From positions 186,001 to 250,000 of the IMG/VR virus record IMGVR_UViG_3300043446_005562: 64,000 bases of DNA. One strand, written 5' to 3'. Position numbers and translations under genes: made by a program. This DNA is from a virus. Under the pieces are notes generated by a model that saw only the letters and a program-made list of their open reading frames with translations, ran no database searches and was not told the origin of the DNA. Position 1 is the stretch's first letter; each line of letters opens with the position of its first letter. This document shows positions 57,810-64,000 of this stretch, one piece after another.

Positions 57810-58271
57810 ATGAAAAAACTAATCTTTACCCTATTAATTTTTATCTCAACCCAAGTCACGGCCTTTTCCCAAACTGATCGATGTTTTAGCATTGATACTG
57901 TGTACTCAACTGCAAAGTTTAGAGAATTGGGCAAACGCGATATTAGGTTCGGTGTCAAGCAGATGACCGAGGAATTGATCTCTGAGAAGTTCTGTATTAA
58001 GCCAGGGTCGTCAAGTGTCAAGGTTGAAATATTCTATTTTGGCTTGCCGAGAAAGGAACTTAGGCTGCTTGGAGTTGGACGAGAAGAGGCAATCACGCAG
58101 GTCGGAATCAGGCTGCACATTGATGGTAAAGCATACGAGGGCTATGGCGAATCGGAAACTGAGATTAGAACAATAATGTTGGAGGTGGTGGAAGAGTCTG
58201 TACCTTTTTCCAAAATGACTCTGTCCAATTCCATTAAAAAAGCCCTGGTTCAATGCGTTTCGCAATTATAG
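57810..58271 (+). CDS. Small exported protein (CsgE-like position)
   Basis: 153 residues. Signal peptide 1-20 (AFS|Q). Mature part alpha/beta with VEIFYFGLPRKELRL and two cysteines. Its position after the CsgG-like gene would fit a periplasmic accessory, but no CsgE/CsgF sequence signature is visible. Overlaps the next gene by 19 bases. Confidence 0.5.
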   Translation: MKKLIFTLLIFISTQVTAFSQTDRCFSIDTVYSTAKFRELGKRDIRFGVKQMTEELISEKFCIKPGSSSVKVEIFYFGLPRKELRLLGVGREEAITQVGIRLHIDGKAYEGYGESETEIRTIMLEVVEESVPFSKMTLSNSIKKALVQCVSQL

Positions 58272-58714
58272 CTCTAATCGTTTGGCTGGCAGCTGGCTCA
58301 GCACAGGCTCAAATTCAAATACCCGATGTGGGAGACGGCTGGCGACCAAAGGTCGACTCGGCGATTGCTGTGATTAAGGCCCATGATCCAGTCGCTCACA
58401 AGCGCCTGCTTGAAAACTGTAAATCGATTCAATTCATTATCGCGGGAGAGTCAACCACTCAACCGCCCAGCGTAATTGCAATATCGGTAAACGACATGCG
58501 ATTAAACTCAATCAACAACATTGCTGCCATTCTGGTACACGAGTCGTATCATTTGTACATTGCAAATCAGGGCATAAAGCTTGATCCAAACGTTGAGGAG
58601 TATCAGGCCTACTCAATAGAATATGAATTTTTATTTAAAATTCCTGACCTTGAGGATTGGCTATTCGAGAATGCGCTCAACCGCATGCTCTATTATAAAT
58701 CCAAGATAAAATGA
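58253..58714 (+). CDS. Exported HExxH metalloprotease-like protein
   Basis: 153 residues. Signal peptide MRFAIIALIVWLAAGSAQA before Gln20. AAILVHESYHLYIA contains HExxH (HESYH), with EEYQAYSIEYE 20 residues on as a possible third ligand. Similar to small peptidase-like proteins; may cut a periplasmic or envelope target. Confidence 0.6.
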   Translation: MRFAIIALIVWLAAGSAQAQIQIPDVGDGWRPKVDSAIAVIKAHDPVAHKRLLENCKSIQFIIAGESTTQPPSVIAISVNDMRLNSINNIAAILVHESYHLYIANQGIKLDPNVEEYQAYSIEYEFLFKIPDLEDWLFENALNRMLYYKSKIK

Positions 58715-59496
58715 AAACCTTAATTACATTGGCTTTAATGCTAGCATCAATTGCAGCAGTCGGTCAGACAAGTCCACCTCCACCGCCCAAGGCGCCAGCT
58801 GAGGATTTTGGCAATACTCAAAATAATATTATGGGCGCGCAGGCCAGATCTTTTGGCGGCGGCTCAATAATTAGACCCAACCCAGTGCTGACCTCAGCCG
58901 ATTTTAGTTTCATACAGAATCCAACCTTTGAATCGGGTTGGCGCTATGGTACTGGCTTGGGATACAGTAATGTAAATTTGGGTAAGGGTTATGGTGTCAA
59001 CGTTATTTTGACATTTGACTTGACCCAACAAACCTATTCGGGTTTCTATCGCAATGGAGACTGGTACTTTCATCTCAACTTTGGAAAAATGGGTCTTGTC
59101 AGAAACATTGGCGCAAGCGCAACCAGAGTTTGGGAATTCGATAAAACAACTGTCGGTGTACAGCTTGGAGTATCCGATGTTGAGAGCATGGATTTAAAAA
59201 ATCAGTATTACGTTGCGGTGCCCTATCTTGTTTTTCTAGCGGATCGAGAGATTAGATTAAGCAAAAGACTTGAATGGAAGCCTGAGATTTTCATAACTAC
59301 TTGTTCGCCATACTATGACATTGGTAAAAAATTTAGCAGCACATCCACAACATTCAACGCGGTCGTTGGCAACAACATCTCAATCGCAGTTCACAAGAAA
59401 TTCAGGCTAAATGTTAATTGGCGTGCAAATATGAACACAACTCCAAACTGGGGTGTCATGCACAACATTCTAGTCGGAACAACTTTAAAATTTTAA
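58711..59496 (+). CDS. Outer-membrane beta-barrel-like protein
   Basis: 261 residues. Signal peptide 1-18 (AVG|Q), a Pro-rich linker (TSPPPPPKAPAED), then amphipathic strands (GWRYGTGLGYSNVNLGKGYG, FRLNVNWRANMN) ending in LVGTTLKF, the terminal aromatic expected of barrel proteins. 4-base overlap with the gene before. Role unknown. Confidence 0.6.
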   Translation: MKTLITLALMLASIAAVGQTSPPPPPKAPAEDFGNTQNNIMGAQARSFGGGSIIRPNPVLTSADFSFIQNPTFESGWRYGTGLGYSNVNLGKGYGVNVILTFDLTQQTYSGFYRNGDWYFHLNFGKMGLVRNIGASATRVWEFDKTTVGVQLGVSDVESMDLKNQYYVAVPYLVFLADREIRLSKRLEWKPEIFITTCSPYYDIGKKFSSTSTTFNAVVGNNISIAVHKKFRLNVNWRANMNTTPNWGVMHNILVGTTLKF

Positions 59497-59501
59497 ACCC
59501 A

Positions 59502-59510
59502 GATAAATAT
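59502..59510 (+). promoter_or_regulatory. Late-promoter-like motif inside the cassette
   Basis: GATAAATAT, 18 bases before the ATG at 59529; may give separate late expression of the last two genes. Confidence 0.4.
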
Positions 59511-59528
59511 TATTAAAAAATAAAGAAT

Positions 59529-60119
59529 ATGAATTACACAAGAGAACAAATTGAAAAGGCGGTCAAGGCCAAGGGTTATGCATGGTTTGAGGGCGCAAAG
59601 GACTATGATGTCAATATTGTTGGTATTAGAAATTCTAGCACCGGCCAAAAGGTCACTAACGTGTTTGATGATCTGTTGACCGTGTCCTATAAATTAAACG
59701 GTGAATGGCACTTTCATGCCTGGGCCGCAACAACCGATCCCGGTAAAAAGGGGGTTATGGAGTATCATAATGCAGCTGGCGTTGCTCGACTGGTTGAGGG
59801 TCAATATCGTGGATCGCATGCAATCGGTCTACACCAGGGTAAGTACGAAGCCCTAAAGCAGGCTAAAAACGTCAAGGTGTATCGCGATGCAAATCGTGAT
59901 CTAACTTACGATGAAACCAAAATTCAGGAAGGAATCTTTGGAATCAACATTCACAAAGCTGGAGCGGACTCAACCTATGTTGAAAACTGGTCAGAAGGTT
60001 GTCAAGTATTTAAAAAGTCAGCGGACTTTGATCAGTTCTTGGCCATCTGTAAAAAATCACAAGCAATTCACGGTAATTCCTTTACCTATACGCTAATTGA
60101 ATCTGCGGACATTGTATGA
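59529..60119 (+). CDS. Conserved phage protein with L,D-transpeptidase-like HxxG..SxGCQ motif
   Basis: 196 residues, no signal peptide. GINIHKAG then NWSEGCQVF near residues 140-165 matches the pattern of YkuD-type catalytic sites (His, then S-x-G-C). The remainder (TVSYKLNGEWHFHAWAATTD, GQYRGSHAIGLHQGKYEAL) is conserved in phage proteins of unknown role. Perhaps a murein-active enzyme complementing the GH19 endolysin. Only gene of the group, with the endolysin and the two membrane proteins, that lacks a signal peptide. Confidence 0.6.
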   Translation: MNYTREQIEKAVKAKGYAWFEGAKDYDVNIVGIRNSSTGQKVTNVFDDLLTVSYKLNGEWHFHAWAATTDPGKKGVMEYHNAAGVARLVEGQYRGSHAIGLHQGKYEALKQAKNVKVYRDANRDLTYDETKIQEGIFGINIHKAGADSTYVENWSEGCQVFKKSADFDQFLAICKKSQAIHGNSFTYTLIESADIV

Positions 60120-60859
60120 GATTAATATTTCTATTACTACTAATTATTCCTATTGAAGCCTTTAGTCAAACTAAGGGCTTCATTTCAATAGGTGGCGATT
60201 GGAATTCAGGTAACTTTCAGTCGATTGGCCTGACACTGCGGTCGGAGATTAAAAAGGACAGTGGCAACTATCAATGGGCGATTGCGCCCAACTTTAGATG
60301 GAGCGAACAGTCAAAGGTTGGTGGAGGAGACCTAAATCTCTATGAGAACGAGCTCTACTTGACAGGTAATTTGACACGATCATTGGTCAAGAGCTGGAAG
60401 GTGATAGGCTTTTCCGAAAACGAAAAATCCTATTTAAGAAAAATAGACTTGCGATCAGCTGCTGGTTTTGGAATTGGGGTTGATCTACTCAATCTAAAAG
60501 GAGTTCGGCTCTCAGTGTCTGAACTTATTCTACCTGAATACTATTGGTCAAGCCTGAACACTGAACTAAATAACTTTACGGTTAGGGGCTCGACCCGATT
60601 CAAGCTTGAGATCAGCGGTAAGATTTTAAAGTTCTCATCAGTCAATCTAATTCAACCGGCCATCTATTCAAGTCGACAGGTTAGCTTTGCGGATAATCTA
60701 AACATTCGCAGTAATTCTTCAATCTCTACCAAGTTAAAGGATCGCTATGAGGTTGGTGTGTTACATACCTTAACCTATCAGGGATATCCCTACTACATCA
60801 ATAAGACGATTGTGCCAATGCAACAGGGCGCATCCATCTTTGTTAAGTGTACTTTTTAA
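60116..60859 (+). CDS. Outer-membrane beta-barrel protein (DUF481-like)
   Basis: 247 residues. Signal peptide 1-17 (AFS|Q), then repeating amphipathic strands (FISIGGDWNSGNFQSIGLTL, NYQWAIAPNFRWSEQ) resembling DUF481-type barrels, ending FVKCTF. ATGA overlap with the previous gene. Ends 1 base from the convergent thioesterase gene. Confidence 0.65.
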   Translation: MRLIFLLLLIIPIEAFSQTKGFISIGGDWNSGNFQSIGLTLRSEIKKDSGNYQWAIAPNFRWSEQSKVGGGDLNLYENELYLTGNLTRSLVKSWKVIGFSENEKSYLRKIDLRSAAGFGIGVDLLNLKGVRLSVSELILPEYYWSSLNTELNNFTVRGSTRFKLEISGKILKFSSVNLIQPAIYSSRQVSFADNLNIRSNSSISTKLKDRYEVGVLHTLTYQGYPYYINKTIVPMQQGASIFVKCTF

Positions 60860-60860
60860 T

Positions 60861-61370
60861 TTAGAGATTTTCCAGACCGTCAGCAAGAGTGGAGTCCCAA
60901 TCCTTGGAGTCGTCAACTGGTTTCTTAGCCTTGCTGCGAGTCATCTCTTCAGGCGTCAATAGGGCTCTGCCGAATTTTTTGACACGATCTGCGTATCTGG
61001 TCTTGACGCGATCGCTGATTGCAAGCGGCTCGCCCTCATCGTCAATTCTGACAAATTTCATGTTAGTATGAGTCACGACCTTTTGGACTCCAGTATAGAC
61101 ATTGTGCTTTCTAACCTCAATGTAGAGAGTGACTGACGTTGTGCCAAATTCTTTAACGCTACCGTAGATCTTTAGGATATTACCTGACTTAACTGGCAAT
61201 TTAAAAACAAGCTCATCTATTTTTAGGGTGACCACGCGTTGAGTATCGCAGATTTGAGAAGCATAACTTGCGGCAGCATCATCAATGATCGATAGGATTA
61301 TTCCACCGAACATGTTATTGTGAACTCCAATATCTCCCTGCTTGCAGATGTAGGTACTAATTAATTCCAT
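60861..61370 (-). CDS. Hotdog-fold acyl-CoA thioesterase-like protein
   Basis: 169 residues. Residues ~17-35 (HNNMFGGIILSIIDDAAASY) are the hotdog helix with the catalytic Asp, as in YciA-type acyl-CoA thioesterases; KIDELVFKLPVKSGNILKI and TSVTLYIEVRKHN follow. C-terminal ~35 residues are charged extra sequence. Hydrolyses acyl-CoA; unusual in a T4-like phage. Overlaps the topoisomerase gene by 1 base. Confidence 0.8.
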   Translation of the reverse strand: MELISTYICKQGDIGVHNNMFGGIILSIIDDAAASYASQICDTQRVVTLKIDELVFKLPVKSGNILKIYGSVKEFGTTSVTLYIEVRKHNVYTGVQKVVTHTNMKFVRIDDEGEPLAISDRVKTRYADRVKKFGRALLTPEEMTRSKAKKPVDDSKDWDSTLADGLENL

Positions 61371-62731
61371 TACTTAACTGTTGCTTTTAAATTTTTCTTT
61401 AGTTCAGCCAGATCCTCACGATACATGTCAATTGGATCCTTCTTTTTAATCTCGGCCAAAAGAGCCTTTTTGTCAGCAACCTCTTTTAAAAGCTGTTCAT
61501 AGGTTTCCTTGGTCAAGGAATGAATTGGCATGTTAAGCAAATAGTTGTAAGAGCCGTTGACCTCATCAAAATCTGCCGTTTGCAAGTAGAGAATGATCTC
61601 CTTACGCGGAACGTTGTTGATCTTCAACTTGCCGTCGATTATCAACTTAACGAATCTTGCCCGATTGGAAAGGTACGTAAGTTCCTCATTGTACTTGTTG
61701 ATGAGATAGGCCTTGCGCTTTGCATAGAAGGTTGATCTAAACTTGACAAAGTATTCCACCAGTTGGGGCACCGTATCAAAGATGATAAGCTTGCCGCGCT
61801 CGTCCAAACAGGTTAGGTTCTCAGTCTCGGTCTCAACCATTTTTAGAGTCTGTTCAAGACGACCCTTTGCAATTAGGTCAGCAAGGGTTGCTCTTGAAAA
61901 TTTAAGAGTGTAGTTGATACCGTTTGCTGAGTTGTCCTCATACGAAAAGATGATACCTCTATCCTGTAGAGAATTAAGATGAGCTTCGTATTTTTGAAAG
62001 GTTATGGACGGCGGCAGTTCAGAGATCTCGACTGTTGTTGTGTTTGCAACTCGATACTCTCCACGCATCATGTACTGATTTGTACCCGCAACCTGTTCGA
62101 CAGGTCCACGATACTCATTCCACCAGGGCAGAAGCTTGCCAACCTTTTTACCGTCCAACACTTTAAGACAGGCATCAACTAGATCAAGTGGATTACGATT
62201 TAAGATGTTTGTTGCAAAACCAACCGCAATACCCGAACTACCGTTCAACAAGACAGTTGGAATGATTGGTAAAAAATACTTGGGCTCTATCAAATTACCC
62301 TCTTCAACCTGATTCTCAAGCAGTTCAAAGTCCTTGTACAGCAGCCTAAAGTTACCGGTTAATTTCGTTGAGATATATCGAGCCGCGCCCGCTTCTGGCG
62401 AACGTAGGGAACCGAACTGACCAATCTCTTCTAGGAGTGGCAGGGAATTCTTAAATGACTGCGCCATGCCAATGATTGCACCATTTAGTGAACCGTCACC
62501 GTGATGGTAGTGGGCCTCGGATGCGATGCGGCCACCTAATTGAAATATCTTTAGGGGTTTTTCGGAGCCATTACGCCAAACCTTATCTGCAATAAAGATA
62601 ATCTTACGTGCAGTAGGTTTAAAACCGTCTATCACTGACGGTATTGCTCGATTCTCTAGCGTGTACATGCCGTACATTGCGTAGTCCTGATCGAGATATT
62701 CGGTTATTGTTTTATTCTGTAATTGATTCAT
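61370..62731 (-). CDS. 52: Type II DNA topoisomerase, gp52-like subunit
   Basis: 453 residues (T4 gp52 has 442). VIDGFKPTARKIIF (34-47), HHGDGSLNGAIIGMAQ (76-91) and catalytic GAARYIS with Y119; then PIIPTVLLNGSSGIAVGFAT. This is the DNA-cleaving subunit acting with the gp39-type ATPase/TOPRIM subunit at 63212. TATAAT motif 8 bases before the start. Relaxes DNA and supports replication starts in T4. Confidence 0.95.
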   Translation of the reverse strand: MNQLQNKTITEYLDQDYAMYGMYTLENRAIPSVIDGFKPTARKIIFIADKVWRNGSEKPLKIFQLGGRIASEAHYHHGDGSLNGAIIGMAQSFKNSLPLLEEIGQFGSLRSPEAGAARYISTKLTGNFRLLYKDFELLENQVEEGNLIEPKYFLPIIPTVLLNGSSGIAVGFATNILNRNPLDLVDACLKVLDGKKVGKLLPWWNEYRGPVEQVAGTNQYMMRGEYRVANTTTVEISELPPSITFQKYEAHLNSLQDRGIIFSYEDNSANGINYTLKFSRATLADLIAKGRLEQTLKMVETETENLTCLDERGKLIIFDTVPQLVEYFVKFRSTFYAKRKAYLINKYNEELTYLSNRARFVKLIIDGKLKINNVPRKEIILYLQTADFDEVNGSYNYLLNMPIHSLTKETYEQLLKEVADKKALLAEIKKKDPIDMYREDLAELKKNLKATVK

Positions 62732-62739
62732 CCGGTATT

Positions 62740-62745
62740 ATTATA
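62740..62745 (-). promoter_or_regulatory. Early-type -10 promoter motif
   Basis: Minus-strand TAAGTATAATAATACC, 8 bases from the gp52-like start at 62731, predicting a very short leader. Confidence 0.4.
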
Positions 62746-62746
62746 C

Positions 62747-63127
62747 TTAAATTATGTCTAAACAGACTGGTGTCAAGAATTTATGATCTTCAGGTAGAGC
62801 AAATAACTCGGCAATATGGTTTTGAACAAAGAGTTCGCTTTCCTCAGTAAGTTTATTTCCCCAAAGAGTTGCCTGATCAAAATGATTCAGTTTAGCAAGT
62901 CTCACGAACTCATTGTAATCCTTGTCGAGTATGTATCCCTTTAATGGAACAATTCGGCCAACGCATGTATTCCAAGTAAACTTACGACCATTGTAAGTTA
63001 TCCAATAGTAATCCATTTCATCTTCACCGACCGCCACAAGTCTTTCAATTTTCCACGAATCTGTTATAACGAATTGCCCCTTAAGATTTTCAAATTCTGT
63101 TTTTATTGAGCTTAAATTATCTTCCAT
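62747..63127 (-). CDS. Hypothetical protein between topoisomerase genes
   Basis: 126 residues, acidic, with beta-rich middle (WYWITYNGRKF-type: DYYWITYNGRKFTWN) and helical C-terminus. Not recognised. Separates the two topoisomerase subunit genes, which are functionally linked. Confidence 0.5.
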   Translation of the reverse strand: MEDNLSSIKTEFENLKGQFVITDSWKIERLVAVGEDEMDYYWITYNGRKFTWNTCVGRIVPLKGYILDKDYNEFVRLAKLNHFDQATLWGNKLTEESELFVQNHIAELFALPEDHKFLTPVCLDII

Positions 63128-63211
63128 TTTAGAATTTTTGAATTGTTGAAAATGATCTGGCCTGATCCAGGTGGTTCTGTAACAGGTTTAGAAAGTTGAC
63201 AAAGCGACGGA
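63128..63211. other. Intergenic spacer
   Basis: 84 bases between the gp39-like gene and the 126-residue gene; contains CCTGATCCAGG-like short repeats, no clear promoter or terminator. Confidence 0.3.
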
Positions 63212-64000
63212 TCATAACGACAGTTTTAAAAGTTTCTCCTTACGCATTGCTGAGTCTGTGCCGAACCAGTCATTGAGACTCTCCTTGTACTTCTTATCGT
63301 TCTGCATTTTGACCAATACTGGATTGTGAATGATATCTCGATACTCAATGTCTTCTAGGGCAGCAAGTCCCTTTTTGTACTCAACGTCCCAGCCCTTGGC
63401 ACCAGTTTTCTTTTCCCAGGCCTGATACTCCTCGTTAGAATAGAACGGCTTGACCTCCTTGCCCTTTTTTGCAACAACCAATGGAGTCATTACCTTGAAG
63501 ACTCGGCCCTGATCAAAGAGCTCTGGCCAATACTTATTAAAGAAGTTCATTAGCAGACCTGCGATGGAGTCGCCGTCCGGATCCGCGTCAGTATAGATAT
63601 ACACGCTGCCATATCTCAGGTCACTCGGTTCCTCTCCTAATTTGATTCCTAATGATGCCATAAGCTGGACAGCTTCATCATTCTGGATGACCCCAGAGTT
63701 TGTCATTTCACTAACGTTTAGGAACTTACCCTTTAGTGGAAAGGCTCCAAATGTCTGGGGATCTCTGAATTTCCGAACGGCTGACAGCGCTGACATTCCT
63801 TCGAATATTCCAAGCACGCATTTCTTACGGTCCTTGCCCTTTGCATCAATCAGCTTAAGTACTTTAGTTGAGGCTAGCGACTTATTTAATTTTCTGAGTT
63901 CAGCGCGCTCTTCGGCCGCTTTCTTCTGTTCAATCCAGTCAAGTAACGAAGAGACCACCTCAGACGCAAAGACCGACTTCACGAATTTTTCAGAAACTTG
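63212..64000 (-). CDS. 39: Type II DNA topoisomerase large subunit (gp39-like), C-terminal part
   Basis: The frame is open to the window edge (no stop between 63982 and 64000), so the 5' part is missing. The visible ~263 residues carry the TOPRIM domain: GIFEGMSA with the catalytic Glu, and YTDADPDGDSI with the DxD metal ligands, then the MNFFNKYWPELF segment. The ATPase domain lies outside. Partner of the gp52-like subunit. An apparent start at 63982 is only a GTG inside the gene. Confidence 0.92.
   Translation of the reverse strand, partial: QVSEKFVKSVFASEVVSSLLDWIEQKKAAEERAELRKLNKSLASTKVLKLIDAKGKDRKKCVLGIFEGMSALSAVRKFRDPQTFGAFPLKGKFLNVSEMTNSGVIQNDEAVQLMASLGIKLGEEPSDLRYGSVYIYTDADPDGDSIAGLLMNFFNKYWPELFDQGRVFKVMTPLVVAKKGKEVKPFYSNEEYQAWEKKTGAKGWDVEYKKGLAALEDIEYRDIIHNPVLVKMQNDKKYKESLNDWFGTDSAMRKEKLLKLSL

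Noticed and set aside
1-64000. CRISPR array or cas genes
   Set aside because: No regularly spaced direct repeats and no Cas-like ORF were seen.
1-64000. Insertion sequence, transposase, integrase or homing endonuclease
   Set aside because: No DDE/HUH transposase, integrase or GIY-YIG/LAGLIDADG motif was recognised, including near the split polymerase.
63983-64000. GTG 63982 as the true start of the gp39-like gene
   Set aside because: The frame continues without a stop to the edge and the ATPase domain is missing, so the gene is cut by the window.

Overview
The window is an internal piece (genes run off both ends) of a large T4-like tailed dsDNA phage, most probably one that infects a Bacteroidota host. 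T4-type markers are UvsY-like and UvsW recombination proteins, a family B DNA polymerase fragment, a gp61-like primase, gp4 head-completion protein, gp20 portal, gp25-like baseplate protein, both type II topoisomerase subunits and RNA ligase/kinase repair enzymes. Evidence for the host: one exported protein ends in a type IX secretion (T9SS) sorting domain and another in a similar tail; eight signal peptides are all followed by Gln at the predicted cleavage site (the Bacteroidetes 'Q-rule'); gene starts have A-rich leaders rather than clear Shine-Dalgarno sites; and lipoprotein signals look Bacteroidota-like.

Layout. 1-2175 (minus): partial ligase-like gene, a capsid-targeted protein, a P-loop kinase and a HAD phosphatase. 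2234-4729 (plus): unknown protein, UvsY-like, UvsW. 4802-6563 (minus): capsid-targeted/internal proteins. 6630-13002 (plus): C-terminal half of a split PolB, primase, gp4, unknown, portal, sugar epimerase. 12971-24184 (minus): gp25-like and neck-like proteins, HAD-nucleotidyltransferase fusion, heptose-kinase-like PfkB, ClpC-like unfoldase, then a run of small membrane, lipoprotein and unknown genes. 24257-30935 (minus): zinc-ribbon virion-like protein, four tRNAs, capsid-targeted genes, XPD/DinG-like helicase, glycosyltransferase, LpxH-like phosphoesterase. 30953-38938 (minus): two tRNA regions (14 clear tRNAs, one anomalous type II tRNA and one degenerate tRNA-like element) framing an RNA-repair block (cREC protein, Rnl5-like ligase, Rnl1-like ligase, PNK-like kinase), a lytic transglycosylase and a PA14-type fibre. 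39003-42787 (minus): small late gene, T9SS-like secreted protein, capsid-targeted pair, tRNA-Ser. 42824-48544 (minus): glycan island. 48590-50739 (minus): phosphoesterase, thioredoxin, lipoprotein, metalloprotease-like protein. 50827-60859 (plus): a tightly packed cassette of endolysin, holin-like, CsgG-like and mostly exported or outer-membrane proteins. 60861-64000 (minus): hotdog thioesterase and topoisomerase subunits.

Two signals tie the window together. First, a T4-like late-promoter motif (TATAAATA, or AATAAATAA / GATAAATAA) lies about 16-23 bases before start codons, mainly of virion, internal-protein and lysis genes. Second, several otherwise unrelated proteins begin with a short F-x-x-F-(I/V)-x-E leader, matching the capsid-targeting sequence and gp21 cleavage motif of T4 internal head proteins. 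A TATAAT-type motif instead precedes small early-type operons and tRNA clusters.

The most novel part is 50827-60859: a late-promoter-headed phage cassette encoding a CsgG-like outer-membrane channel protein, cohesin/dockerin-like T9SS cargo and several beta-barrel proteins. It suggests a phage-made outer-membrane or surface apparatus that uses Bacteroidota export routes. All functional calls are from sequence reading alone; no database search was run.
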